Below are positions 26,224 to 35,889 of a DNA stretch of 49,290 nt, one piece after another. The position numbers and the translations under genes are program-made. The notes under the pieces are model-generated. The model was not told the DNA's origin, searched no databases, and saw only the letters and a list, made by a program, of their open reading frames with translations. Source of the DNA: an uncultured Bacteroidota bacterium (lineage in GTDB: Bacteria; Bacteroidota; Bacteroidia; Chitinophagales; Chitinophagaceae); the NCBI GenBank assembly GCA_903851465.1, contig CAINOI010000054.1:1-49290 (forward strand), given 5' to 3'. Each line of letters starts with the position of its first letter. Position 1 is the stretch's first letter.

Positions 26224-26251
26224 TAGCCTTAGACAAATATAAAATAGAACT

Positions 26252-27469
26252 ATGTTAAAATTACCAATTTATCTTGACCATAACGCGACTACCCCAATGG
26301 ATCCTAGGGTTTTGGAAACGATGATTCCTTATTTCACTGAAAACTTTGGAAATGCGGCAAGTAGGAACCATTCTTTCGGATGGCATGCAGAAGAGGCAGT
26401 AGATTATGCGCGTGAGCAAATTGCTCAATTAATTGGTGCAGACCCAAAAGAAATCATTTTCACCTCTGGTGCAACTGAGGGAGACAATTTAGGCATCAAA
26501 GGTGTATACGAGATGTATGCAAGCAAAGGAAATCACATCATTACTTGTACTACTGAACATAAAGCGGTTTTAGATACTTGTAAGCACTTAGAAAAACTAG
26601 GTGCAGAAGTGACTTATTTAGAAGTACAACCTGACGGATTAATAGATTTAAAAGCATTAGAAGCTGCCATGAGACCAACGACTATTTTAGTTGCAATCAT
26701 GTATGCAAATAACGAGATTGGTGTAGTACAACCTGTGAAAGAAATTAGTGCTATTGCGAAAAAGCATGGCGCTTTGTTCTTTACAGATGCGGTGCAAGCT
26801 GTAGGTAAAATACCAGTAGATGTAAATGCAGACGGGATTGACTTGATGGCATTTACAGCGCATAAAATGTACGGTCCTAAAGGCGTTGGTGCATTGTATG
26901 TTCGTCGTAAAAATCCAAGAGTTAAAGTAACAGCGCAAGTAGACGGCGGTGGACACGAAAGAGGGATGCGTAGTGGTACTTTGAATGTGCCTGGTATTGT
27001 TGGATTTGGTAAAGCATGTGAATTAGCAAGACTAGAAATGGCTTCTGATACTGAAAGAATTTCTAAATTAAGAGATAAATTAGAAAATGCATTAAAGGTG
27101 ATTGACGAGTCTTATGTGAATGGAAATCCAGCGCATCGCTTGCCGCACGTAAGTAATATTTCTTTCAAATATGTAGAAGGTGAAGGTTTGATGATGGGCT
27201 TTAACCAAGACATCGCATTGTCTTCTGGTTCAGCTTGTACATCGGCATCATTAGAGCCTAGTTATGTATTGAAGGCCTTAGGCTTAGGAGATGACTTAGC
27301 ACATAGTTCATTGCGTTTTGGCTTAGGACGATACACAACAGAAGAACAAATCGATTTTACAATCAAAGCAGTAACAGACACTGTATTGAAATTAAGAGAG
27401 ATGAGTCCTTTATGGGAAATGTTCAAAGAAGGCATCGATATTGATTCAATTCAATGGGCACATCACTAA
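26252..27469 (+). CDS. iscS: Cysteine desulfurase IscS
   Basis: A 405-residue PLP enzyme that takes sulfur from cysteine for Fe-S cluster and tRNA thiolation pathways. The PLP lysine is in [10 protein letters not shown] (Lys about 205) and the persulfide cysteine in [10 protein letters not shown] (Cys about 329). The N-terminus [14 protein letters not shown] is canonical for IscS rather than SufS. It is first in a run with iscU and iscA. There is no iscR, hscA, hscB or fdx beside it, so the operon is minimal. Confidence 0.97.
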   Translation: MLKLPIYLDHNATTPMDPRVLETMIPYFTENFGNAASRNHSFGWHAEEAVDYAREQIAQLIGADPKEIIFTSGATEGDNLGIKGVYEMYASKGNHIITCTTEHKAVLDTCKHLEKLGAEVTYLEVQPDGLIDLKALEAAMRPTTILVAIMYANNEIGVVQPVKEISAIAKKHGALFFTDAVQAVGKIPVDVNADGIDLMAFTAHKMYGPKGVGALYVRRKNPRVKVTAQVDGGGHERGMRSGTLNVPGIVGFGKACELARLEMASDTERISKLRDKLENALKVIDESYVNGNPAHRLPHVSNISFKYVEGEGLMMGFNQDIALSSGSACTSASLEPSYVLKALGLGDDLAHSSLRFGLGRYTTEEQIDFTIKAVTDTVLKLREMSPLWEMFKEGIDIDSIQWAHH

Positions 27470-27525
27470 CATTACAATTAATTGGGACCAAGTCTCATTT
27501 TTGAAAATATATAAAATAAACAATC

Positions 27526-27942
27526 ATGGCATACTCAGATAAAGTAATCGATCATTATTCTAATCCTAAAAATGTAGGTACATTAGATAAAGCATCAAAC
27601 ACAGTTGGTACAGGTTTAGTAGGCGCACCAGAATGTGGTGACGTAATGCGTTTGCAAATTCAAGTTGACGATGCGACTGGCATTATCACTGATGCAAAAT
27701 TCAAAACATTTGGCTGTGGTTCTGCAATCGCTTCTTCTTCTTTAGCTACAGAGTGGTTAAAGGGTAAGTCAGTGGACGAAGCAGTTAAAATCGATAACAT
27801 GGATTTAGTGGAAGAGTTAAACTTACCTCCAGTTAAAATTCACTGTTCAGTTTTAGCAGAAGATGCAATCAAAGCAGCAATCAATGACTACCGTTCTAAG
27901 AATGGTTTAGAGCAATTGGTATTTGAAGAGCGTATTCACTAA
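27526..27942 (+). CDS. iscU: Fe-S cluster scaffold IscU
   Basis: A 138-residue scaffold on which IscS-derived sulfur and iron form [2Fe-2S] clusters. Three conserved cysteines are present: [21 protein letters not shown] and [10 protein letters not shown]. The LPPVK chaperone-recognition motif is intact, although no hscA is near. It lies 56 bp after iscS and 8 bp before iscA. Confidence 0.97.
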   Translation: MAYSDKVIDHYSNPKNVGTLDKASNTVGTGLVGAPECGDVMRLQIQVDDATGIITDAKFKTFGCGSAIASSSLATEWLKGKSVDEAVKIDNMDLVEELNLPPVKIHCSVLAEDAIKAAINDYRSKNGLEQLVFEERIH

Positions 27943-27950
27943 TTCATTAC

Positions 27951-28304
27951 ATGAGCGAAGTAGTAGAAAATACAATTTATGTGAGCGAGAAAGCAAAGGC
28001 AAAAGTGAAACAACTTATGCTGGATGCTGGTGTCACCGATGATCCTACTTATTTTTTAAGAGTAGGTGTTGTGGGCGGCGGCTGTTCTGGATTAAGCTAT
28101 AAGTTAGATTTTGACAATGAAATCAAGCCAATGGATCAAGTCTTTGAGGATAACGGCGTAAAAATTGTGACAGACCTAAAAAGCTTTCTATACTTAGTCA
28201 ATACTGAATTAGAGTTTTCTGATGGGTTGAATGGAAAAGGTTTTTATTTCAACAATCCCAATGCAAGTAGAAGTTGTGGCTGCGGCGAGAGTTTTGCAGT
28301 GTAA
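27951..28304 (+). CDS. A-type iron-sulfur carrier (IscA/ErpA family)
   Basis: A 117-residue HesB-like carrier that hands Fe-S clusters to target proteins. The cysteines are in [10 protein letters not shown] and the C-terminal SCGCGESF. The length is normal. Being 8 bp from iscU fits the IscA role, but IscA, ErpA and SufA cannot be separated by sequence alone, so I give no symbol. A strong terminator follows. Confidence 0.93.
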   Translation: MSEVVENTIYVSEKAKAKVKQLMLDAGVTDDPTYFLRVGVVGGGCSGLSYKLDFDNEIKPMDQVFEDNGVKIVTDLKSFLYLVNTELEFSDGLNGKGFYFNNPNASRSCGCGESFAV

Positions 28305-28350
28305 CTTTTTTTAGTTTTCGAAACTCCAACAAAATTTAACGATTTATCTA

Positions 28351-28380
28351 AAATGCCCCTGTAAAACCGGGGCATTTTTT
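28351..28380 (+). terminator. Terminator after the isc genes
   Basis: AAATGCCCC (28351-28359) pairs with GGGGCATTT (28369-28377) around a 9-nt loop and is followed by a T run. The next promoter element begins 4 bp later. Confidence 0.9.
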
Positions 28381-28383
28381 ATG

Positions 28384-28391
28384 TAGCTTTG
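28384..28391 (+). promoter_or_regulatory. -7 promoter element of gldFG
   Basis: TAGCTTTG matches TAnnTTTG and ends 4 nt before the ATG at 28396, so transcription should start at the start codon. The -33 region falls in the terminator hairpin, where no TTG is visible. Confidence 0.55.
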
Positions 28392-28395
28392 GGTC

Positions 28396-30846
28396 ATGTG
28401 GGCAATATGTAAAAAAGAGTGGGCACATTATTTTGGAAGTCTTTCTGGCTATTTAATCATCAGTTTTTATTTACTGGTGAATGGCTTATTATTATTTATC
28501 CTCCCCAATTTTAATGTATTAGATTTTGGCTACACAAGCCTGCAGGTGTATTTTGATTTTGCACCTTGGATTTTGGTTTTATTGATCCCGGCTATTACTA
28601 TGAGGAGTTTCTCCGAAGAGTATAAGCAAGGCACTTATGAAATATTAAAGAGTCTCCCACTTTCGTCCAGGTCTATTTTGATCGGGAAATATATTGGTGT
28701 TGTTTCAATCACTATTTTAGCGATTCTTCCCACATTTTTTTACGCCTTTGTTTTAAATAATTTAAGTGCAGTAGGGGGTATTGACTGGGGAGCAACCATT
28801 GGAGCTTATATTGGATTGATTGCGCTTGCTGCTGTGTATGTGGCTGTGGGCGTTTACATGAGTAGTGTGACAAAGCATACCATAATTGCTTTATTAGGTT
28901 CTATCTTAATTTGTATTTTTTTATACAAAGGCTTTGATTGGATTGCTGAATTACAATTTTTTCAAAATGGGTATGATTTTTATATTCGGCAACTAGGCCT
29001 TGCTACACATTATCAAAATTTAAACAAAGGAGCGATTGGGTTAGGAGATATCCTGTATTTCAAAATTATTATTCTTTTATTTGGCCTAGGTGCAATTGAA
29101 CAGTTGTCTGGCAAGTTCAAATACAGCTGGATTTTATTGGCAATGCTTTTATTGAATTTTCTAAGCCACTTGTATCCATTACAAATAGATCTAACAAAAG
29201 ACCAGCGCTATACCATTAGTGATCAATCAACCCAATTGATTCAAGAGGTGAAGCAGCCAGTTAAAATACATTTTTTTCTTGGGGGTGAATTGCCGCCGCA
29301 TTATAAAAAATTAGAGCTTGCGACCATTCAGTTATTGGATCAACTTCAACAAATTAATCCTTCATGGATTAGCTGGGAACAAACAGTGCCAGGGGAACTG
29401 TTTAAAGACAGTGCCTTAATGATTTTTTATGATAGTCTTCAAAAGCAAGGATTGCCTATTGATCGTTTTCAAAATACAGGGACCATCACCGATAAAAAAC
29501 TAGATCAATTAATGGTGCCAGGAATATTAATCGAAGTGGAAGGGCAAAAGCCAATTGCAATTGATTTAAGAAGTAGCAAGCAGTTCTTTAAACCCTATAA
29601 TATTGTAAAGGAGTTACCTGAAATTGATATAGATGCTAGCTTTAATGCTGCCGAAGCACTTTTGGAATATAAAATAGTGCAGGCCATTTATTTATTGAAT
29701 AGGACTATAAGACCAAGTATTGCTTACTTAATTGGTAATGGTGAACCATTGGATTATACAGTCAATGATTTAGGGCAGTCCATTAAAAATCAATACAATC
29801 TCGGGGTCTTTGATTTAAAGAAAGGATTTCCTGACGCATCTAAAATCAACACCTTATTAATTGTAAAACCAACAATGCGTTTTACGGAATTAGACCAATT
29901 AAAAATTGACCAATATATTTTATCTGGGGGTAATGTGATTTGGGCGTTGGATCCTTTGTTTGCAGAATATGATAGTTTGCGTAACACAGCTGGTGCCTAC
30001 CTTGCATTTGATAGAGGACTTGGATTAGAAGCGCAGTTGTTTAAATATGGTGTAAGGGTGAATGCTAATTTAGTGCAGGATTTAAATTGCGCCAAGTTAC
30101 CGATGGTCGTGGGCGTAGATGCATCAGGATCACCAACGATTCAAAGAGTACCTTGGCCGTACTATCCTTTTGCGCAAGCAGGATCGGAACATCCAATGGT
30201 CCAAAATATGGACAGGGTGCTGACCGCTTTTCCTGCAAGTTTGGACACTGTGCGTGCCATTGGCATTAACAAGACCATCTTATTAACAACCGATACCACC
30301 AGCAGAATCATAAGCAGCCCAACAATGATTCAATTAAATAGCGGTCAACAAGAGGGGGAATTAGCAAGCTTTATAAAACAACATATTCCTATTGCAGTTT
30401 TATTAGAAGGGCAGTTTAAATCGGCATTTACAGGTAGATTAACTCAAGCTTTGCAAGACACCGTTCAATTAGCGACTGGCAAGGCTTTTGTTACAAGTGG
30501 TATCAAAGCGTCAAAGCAAATTGTGCTATCCGATGCAGATCTAATCACCAATTTTGTAGATGCGCAACAAGGGCCATTACCAATGGGGATGATTCCTTAT
30601 GAGGCCGTTCAATTTGCAAATCCTGTTTTTTTTCAAAATGCGATTGCCTATTTAAACGAACCTGTTAGCTTATTGGAAGCTCGAAAAAAGAATATAGTCT
30701 TAAGAAGATTAGATTCAGGGAAAGTGGCAGAAAATAGACTTTGGATACAGCTTGTATTATTGCTAGGACCATTGTTTTTGCTTGGGCTAGGCTATTGGTT
30801 TGCCTATTATTACCGCCAATCTCGATTTGCCGTATCTAAATCATAG
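28396..30846 (+). CDS. GldF-GldG fusion: ABC transporter membrane component of the gliding/secretion machinery
   Basis: An 816-residue protein that joins two proteins usually encoded by separate genes. Residues about 1-240 form the GldF ABC-2 permease with about six transmembrane helices and the motif FSEEYKQGTYEILKSLPLSS. Residues about 245-816 form GldG: a transmembrane segment, the start DLTKDQRYTISDQS, a long periplasmic domain with GGNVIWALDP, and a C-terminal transmembrane helix. In Flavobacterium these partner with the ATPase GldA, which is not in the window. There is no stop or frameshift at the join, and the reading frame is continuous. It leads a run with terC, lspA and ileS. Gliding itself cannot be inferred. 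Confidence 0.92.
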   Translation: MWAICKKEWAHYFGSLSGYLIISFYLLVNGLLLFILPNFNVLDFGYTSLQVYFDFAPWILVLLIPAITMRSFSEEYKQGTYEILKSLPLSSRSILIGKYIGVVSITILAILPTFFYAFVLNNLSAVGGIDWGATIGAYIGLIALAAVYVAVGVYMSSVTKHTIIALLGSILICIFLYKGFDWIAELQFFQNGYDFYIRQLGLATHYQNLNKGAIGLGDILYFKIIILLFGLGAIEQLSGKFKYSWILLAMLLLNFLSHLYPLQIDLTKDQRYTISDQSTQLIQEVKQPVKIHFFLGGELPPHYKKLELATIQLLDQLQQINPSWISWEQTVPGELFKDSALMIFYDSLQKQGLPIDRFQNTGTITDKKLDQLMVPGILIEVEGQKPIAIDLRSSKQFFKPYNIVKELPEIDIDASFNAAEALLEYKIVQAIYLLNRTIRPSIAYLIGNGEPLDYTVNDLGQSIKNQYNLGVFDLKKGFPDASKINTLLIVKPTMRFTELDQLKIDQYILSGGNVIWALDPLFAEYDSLRNTAGAYLAFDRGLGLEAQLFKYGVRVNANLVQDLNCAKLPMVVGVDASGSPTIQRVPWPYYPFAQAGSEHPMVQNMDRVLTAFPASLDTVRAIGINKTILLTTDTTSRIISSPTMIQLNSGQQEGELASFIKQHIPIAVLLEGQFKSAFTGRLTQALQDTVQLATGKAFVTSGIKASKQIVLSDADLITNFVDAQQGPLPMGMIPYEAVQFANPVFFQNAIAYLNEPVSLLEARKKNIVLRRLDSGKVAENRLWIQLVLLLGPLFLLGLGYWFAYYYRQSRFAVSKS

Positions 30847-30860
30847 CTTATCTTTACAGC

Positions 30861-31829
30861 ATGACAACAGATCAAATTGTATACGCTGTTTTTGGAGTAG
30901 TGGTTGTGACTGCATTAATTTTAGACTTAGGATTTTTAAGTAAAAAAAATACATCTATTACTATTCGCCAAGCCCTTCAACAAACTTTTATATGGGTTAT
31001 GCTGGCTTTAGGTTTTTTTGTCTTTATGTGGATAGAGGAAGGACAAAAATTAGCGTTTGAATATTTAAGTGGCTACTTAATGGAATGGAGTTTAAGTATT
31101 GATAATATTTTTGTTTTCATTTTAATATTTGATGCGTTTAAGGTGAAAGCACAACACCTATCAAGGGTATTGTTAATTGGCATTTTGATTGCCATTGTAT
31201 TTAGGGTTGTTTTCATTACAGTAGGCGTTGCATTGGTAGCCAAGTTTGCTTGGATTTTATATTTGTTTGGTTTGTTTTTATTGTACACAGGGTATAAGAT
31301 GTTTACTGCTGGAGAAGATGAAGCCTTTGATCCACATCAATCTAAAATCTACCTTTTATTAAAAAAGTTTTTACCTATCACCAATGAAGACGGAGATGGT
31401 AAGTTCATGATTCGTATCGGCGGCAAGCCAATGTATACAAGCCTTTTCGTAGTTGTTGTTTTATTGGCAACAATTGATTTAGTGTTTGCTTTAGATTCCA
31501 TCCCAGCGGTAATGGGGATTTCAATGAATAGCTTAGTGATTTACACTTCTAATATTTTTGCAATATTAGGATTGCGTTCTTTATTCTTTTTATTAAGAGG
31601 CGCTGTGAATCAATTTGAACATCTTCAACAGGGTATTGCGATTATATTGATATTCATTGGTGCTAAAATGCTTGGAGAACATTATATCAATATGGTCATG
31701 AGTAAGAATACCCAGGTACTTTTATCCTTATTAGTGATTATATTTTCAATTACAGGATCCATACTGTACTCTATCTTTTCAAATCGTCAAAAGAACTTAC
31801 CAAAGGACTTCAAGGACAATACCATTTAA
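30861..31829 (+). CDS. TerC-family membrane protein
   Basis: A 322-residue integral membrane protein with about nine helices. It carries the TerC signatures EWSLSIDNIFVF and TIDLVFALDSIPAV, whose acidic residues in the membrane mark the family. Members such as Alx and YkoY act in manganese export or metal loading of exported proteins; tellurite resistance applies to only some. Start ATG at 30861, 14 bp after gldFG, and the next gene starts 3 bp after its stop. Confidence 0.92.
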   Translation: MTTDQIVYAVFGVVVVTALILDLGFLSKKNTSITIRQALQQTFIWVMLALGFFVFMWIEEGQKLAFEYLSGYLMEWSLSIDNIFVFILIFDAFKVKAQHLSRVLLIGILIAIVFRVVFITVGVALVAKFAWILYLFGLFLLYTGYKMFTAGEDEAFDPHQSKIYLLLKKFLPITNEDGDGKFMIRIGGKPMYTSLFVVVVLLATIDLVFALDSIPAVMGISMNSLVIYTSNIFAILGLRSLFFLLRGAVNQFEHLQQGIAIILIFIGAKMLGEHYINMVMSKNTQVLLSLLVIIFSITGSILYSIFSNRQKNLPKDFKDNTI

Positions 31830-31832
31830 TTT

Positions 31833-32468
31833 ATGCAATTCAAAATGAACGGAAAAAAAGTAGCTGCATTGATTATTGCAATTATAGCAATAGACCAGTT
31901 GTTGAAATTTTATATCAAGTTGAACTTCTTTTTAGGAGAAGAACACCAAGTGATTGGATCTTGGTTCAGGTTGCATTTTGTAGAAAATGAGGGGATGGCA
32001 TGGGGCCTTAAATTTGGTGGTGGTTTTGGTAAAATCGCATTGACCTTATTTAGATTGGCTGCGGTGATTTGGGGTACATTTTTAATCAAGGGTTTTATAC
32101 AAAAGCAATACCATAATGGGTTTATCATTTGTTCGGCTTTAATTTTTGCAGGAGCATTAGGTAATTTAATAGATAGCATGTTTTATGGGTTGTTGTTTGA
32201 TGCAAGTATTCCATACACCACCATGGTGGCGCAGTTTTTACCAGAAGGTGGGGGATATGCCAGTTTCTTACATGGCAAAGTGGTAGATATGTTTTATTTC
32301 CCAATCATCACAGATGCACAGTTTCCAAGCTGGATGCCTATTTGGGGCGGCGAGTCCTTTGAATTCTTCCGTCCTGTATTCAATTTTGCCGATATGTCCA
32401 TTAGTTCGGGGGTCATCGCCTTATTTGTCTTTCAGAGCAAGTTTTTCCCTTCAGAAGAAGCGGCATAA
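31833..32468 (+). CDS. lspA: Lipoprotein signal peptidase
   Basis: A 211-residue inner-membrane aspartyl protease that removes signal peptides from diacylated prolipoproteins, such as the SusD, FG-GAP and haloperoxidase lipoproteins of this window. The motif DQLLKF and NEGMAW in the first third, GALGNLIDSM with the first catalytic Asp, KVVDMFYFP, and FNFADMSIS with the second catalytic Asp are all present. It is longer than the Escherichia coli protein because of an insert before the second motif, which is usual in Bacteroidota. Start ATG at 31833; a second ATG lies at 31845. Confidence 0.94.
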   Translation: MQFKMNGKKVAALIIAIIAIDQLLKFYIKLNFFLGEEHQVIGSWFRLHFVENEGMAWGLKFGGGFGKIALTLFRLAAVIWGTFLIKGFIQKQYHNGFIICSALIFAGALGNLIDSMFYGLLFDASIPYTTMVAQFLPEGGGYASFLHGKVVDMFYFPIITDAQFPSWMPIWGGESFEFFRPVFNFADMSISSGVIALFVFQSKFFPSEEAA

Positions 32469-32536
32469 TTTCGTTTCCTTTTTTCCGCGCTTATTCGTAC
32501 CTTCATGGCCTAAAAATCAGATAGGACAAGCGTTTT

Positions 32537-35500
32537 ATGAGTAATCAATATCCAGAATTCAATGGCTTACATCTGCCAACCATAGAGGCAGAAATTTTAG
32601 CAGCTTGGAAAAAAGAACAAGCATTTGAACAATCCGTTCAATTAAGAGAAGGTAAAACACCGTTTGTGTTTTATGAAGGTCCTCCAAGTGCCAATGGCAT
32701 GCCAGGTATTCACCATGTGATTTCTCGAACTTTAAAGGACATGGTTTGTCGTTATAAAACCATGCAAGGCTTTCAAGTAAAAAGAAAAGGTGGATGGGAT
32801 ACCCACGGTTTACCAGTTGAGTTAGGGGTAGAAAAAGAATTAGGCATTACGAAAGAAGATATTGGAAAGACGATTACTGTAGAAGCCTACAATCAAAAAT
32901 GTAGAGAAGCCGTATTGCGTTATAAAAAAGAGTGGGATGATATTACCAATAAGATGGGTTACTGGGTGGACTTAAACAATCCATACATCACATTTGAAAA
33001 TAATTACATTGAAACATTGTGGTGGATCTTAAGTACACTTTATAAAAAAGGCTACTTGTATCAAAGCGTAAGCATTCAGCCTTATTCTCCAGCAGCGGGC
33101 ACAGGATTGAGCTCACATGAGTTGAATCAGCCAGGCACTTACAAAGATGTAAAAGATACTTCGGTGGTGGCGATGTTTAAAGCCATCCCTTCAAAAGAAA
33201 GTCAATTTATTTTTGATGCTGCAGCAGCCAATCCACTTTCTAAGGAAGTGTATTATATGGCATGGACCACAACGCCTTGGACTTTACCATCGAATTTAGG
33301 ATTGACAGTTGGACCAAATATTGAGTATGCATTGATAGCGACTTATAATCCATATACGGCAATGCCTGTGAATGTGGTTGTGGCAAAAGCATTGGTATCA
33401 AAGTATTTCAAAGAAGAAGGATTGAGCTTAACTAGTTTTGCAGAAGGCGATAAAATAGTACCATGGAAGGAGTTGGCTACATTCAAAGGAAGTCAATTGG
33501 ATGGTTTACGCTATGAGCAGTTGATGCCATTCGAAGCAAATAATCCAGCCAATATTGAGGGCGATCCATTTAAAATAATTGTAGGTGATTTTGTAACCAC
33601 AGAAGATGGTACTGGTATCGTTCATACTTCACCAGCATTTGGTGCAGATGACTATAAAGTGGGACAAAAAAATAATTTAGGTATCATTACTTTGGTTGAC
33701 AGAGCAGGTAAGTTCATTGATGGTGTAGGAGAATTTGCTGGAAGATTCGTGAAAAATTATAAAGATGAAAAAGACTTTCAAGATGTGAACGTAGATATCT
33801 CGGTAAAATTAAAAAAAGAAAATCGTGCGTTTAAAGTAGAGAAATACGAACACAATTATCCGCATTGCTGGAGAACAGACAAACCAATTTTATATTATCC
33901 ATTGGATGCTTGGTTTATCAAAACCACTGCTGTGAAAGATAGAATGGTAGAGTTGAATAAAACCATCAACTGGAAACCAAAGAGTACAGGAGAAGGTCGT
34001 TTTGGTAATTGGTTAGAGAACATGGTGGATTGGAATTTATCACGAAGTCGTTATTGGGGTACACCACTTCCTATATGGAGAACGGAAGACGGAACAGAAG
34101 AAACTTGTATTGGTTCAATAGATGAATTGACTGCAGGATTTTTAGCAGCAAAAGAAAAAGGATATAATAAAGCCGTGCAATTACAAATTGTAGATGGCAA
34201 ATTGAATGTGGATTTGCATAAACCATTTGTAGACCAAATAGAAATCTTAAGTCCTACTGGTAGACCAATGCTTCGCGTTTCTGATTTAGTAGACGTGTGG
34301 TTCGATTCGGGCGCCATGCCTTATGCGCAATGGCATTATCCATTTGAAAATAAAGATTTAGTAGACAAAGGATTGGCCTTTCCCGCAGATTTTATCGCAG
34401 AAGGGGTAGATCAAACTAGAGGCTGGTTCTACACATTACATGCATTGGGTGTATTGTTATTTGATAAAGTAGCTTATAAAGCTGTGGTGAGTAATGGCTT
34501 GGTATTGGATAAGAATGGCAACAAGATGAGTAAGCGTTTGGGGAATGTGGTGAATCCATTTGAGACCTTAGAAACCTATGGCGCAGATGCGACAAGATGG
34601 TATTTGGTGACCAATGCTTCTCCTTGGGATAATTTAAAATTTGATTTATCTGGCATACAGGAAGTGCAAAGAAAATTCTTTGGCACTTTGTACAATACCT
34701 ATCAGTTTTTTGTATTGTATGCCAATGTAGATGGATTCAAATTCGAACAGGCTTATATTCCAGTCAAGGATCGTCCAGAGATTGATCGTTGGGTAATTTC
34801 ATCTTTAAATAGTTTAATACAAACAGTAACAGTGGCGATGGATGATTTTGAGCCAACCATTGCTGGTCGTGCCATTGAGACTTTTGTGGACGAACATTTG
34901 AGTAACTGGTATGTTCGTTTATGTAGAAGAAGATTCTGGAAAGGCACTTATAGCGAAGATAAAATTGCTGCTTACCAAACATTGTATGAGTGTATTGAAA
35001 CCATTGCAAGATTAATGGCCCCAATTGCACCATTCTTTTGCGATCAATTGTTTAGAAACTTAAATGGGCTTACAAAAAGATTTGACGCAACATCCATTCA
35101 TCATATTGATTTTCCAAAAGCAGATCTATCTAAAATGGATGCAGCTTTAGAAACAAGAATGCAGTTGGCGCAAGATATTTGTTCTTTGGTTTTATCTATT
35201 CGTAAAAAGGTGAATATCAAAGTGCGTCAACCATTGCAAAAAATCCTCATACCAGTTTTAGATCCAGCGATGAAGTTAGCCATTGAACAAATGGAAGAAC
35301 TCATTCTGGCAGAGGTGAATGTGAAGGAAATTAATTATATCACAGAGACGGAGGGCGTGATTAGCAAAAAGCTAAAACCTAATTTTAAATTATTGGGGGC
35401 AAAATTGGGCACAAAGATGAAACAGGCTTCTGCAGTCATTGCAGCTTTAAGCCAAAACGAAATTTCTGAACTGGAGCGTAACGGGACCCTTACCATTCAG

Positions 35501-35887
35501 GTCGAAGAGAGCTCTATTACATTGTTAATCAATGAAGTAGATATCATTGCAGAAGATATTCCTGGTTGGAGTGTAGCAGTAAAGGGCAATTTGACGGTTG
35601 CTTTGGATATAAGCCTTTCTGAAGCGCTTTTAAAAGAAGGAAATGCTCGAGAATTGGTAAATAGGGTCCAAAACATCCGAAAAGAGGCCAATTTTGAGCT
35701 CACAGACAAGATTTTACTCCAAATTGTGGATAACCCAAACTTGAAAGAGTCTATTAATGAATTTTCAGAGTATATTTGCCGCGAAATATTGGCTACCCAG
35801 ATAGATTGGGTATCTAGCCTTGAAGAAGGCGTCGATATCGAAATAAATGACCAAAAACTAAAGATTTTAGTTAGACAAAAAGGATAA
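32537..35887 (+). CDS. ileS: Isoleucyl-tRNA synthetase
   Basis: A 1116-residue class I synthetase. The HIGH-region motif appears as GIHH in NGMPGIHHVISR (about 54-65), and KMSKR is at about 663-667 (NKMSKRLGN). The editing domain has the TTPWTLPSN and GTGIVHTSPAFG motifs. The anticodon domain is long and no C-terminal zinc finger is seen, matching the eukaryote-like class of Bacteroidota enzymes. That class is often less sensitive to mupirocin; for this protein it is inference. The DksA-like gene follows 2 bp after the stop. It is 68 bp after lspA, with no clear promoter between. Confidence 0.96.
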   Translation: MSNQYPEFNGLHLPTIEAEILAAWKKEQAFEQSVQLREGKTPFVFYEGPPSANGMPGIHHVISRTLKDMVCRYKTMQGFQVKRKGGWDTHGLPVELGVEKELGITKEDIGKTITVEAYNQKCREAVLRYKKEWDDITNKMGYWVDLNNPYITFENNYIETLWWILSTLYKKGYLYQSVSIQPYSPAAGTGLSSHELNQPGTYKDVKDTSVVAMFKAIPSKESQFIFDAAAANPLSKEVYYMAWTTTPWTLPSNLGLTVGPNIEYALIATYNPYTAMPVNVVVAKALVSKYFKEEGLSLTSFAEGDKIVPWKELATFKGSQLDGLRYEQLMPFEANNPANIEGDPFKIIVGDFVTTEDGTGIVHTSPAFGADDYKVGQKNNLGIITLVDRAGKFIDGVGEFAGRFVKNYKDEKDFQDVNVDISVKLKKENRAFKVEKYEHNYPHCWRTDKPILYYPLDAWFIKTTAVKDRMVELNKTINWKPKSTGEGRFGNWLENMVDWNLSRSRYWGTPLPIWRTEDGTEETCIGSIDELTAGFLAAKEKGYNKAVQLQIVDGKLNVDLHKPFVDQIEILSPTGRPMLRVSDLVDVWFDSGAMPYAQWHYPFENKDLVDKGLAFPADFIAEGVDQTRGWFYTLHALGVLLFDKVAYKAVVSNGLVLDKNGNKMSKRLGNVVNPFETLETYGADATRWYLVTNASPWDNLKFDLSGIQEVQRKFFGTLYNTYQFFVLYANVDGFKFEQAYIPVKDRPEIDRWVISSLNSLIQTVTVAMDDFEPTIAGRAIETFVDEHLSNWYVRLCRRRFWKGTYSEDKIAAYQTLYECIETIARLMAPIAPFFCDQLFRNLNGLTKRFDATSIHHIDFPKADLSKMDAALETRMQLAQDICSLVLSIRKKVNIKVRQPLQKILIPVLDPAMKLAIEQMEELILAEVNVKEINYITETEGVISKKLKPNFKLLGAKLGTKMKQASAVIAALSQNEISELERNGTLTIQVEESSITLLINEVDIIAEDIPGWSVAVKGNLTVALDISLSEALLKEGNARELVNRVQNIRKEANFELTDKILLQIVDNPNLKESINEFSEYICREILATQIDWVSSLEEGVDIEINDQKLKILVRQKG

Positions 35888-35889
35888 TT

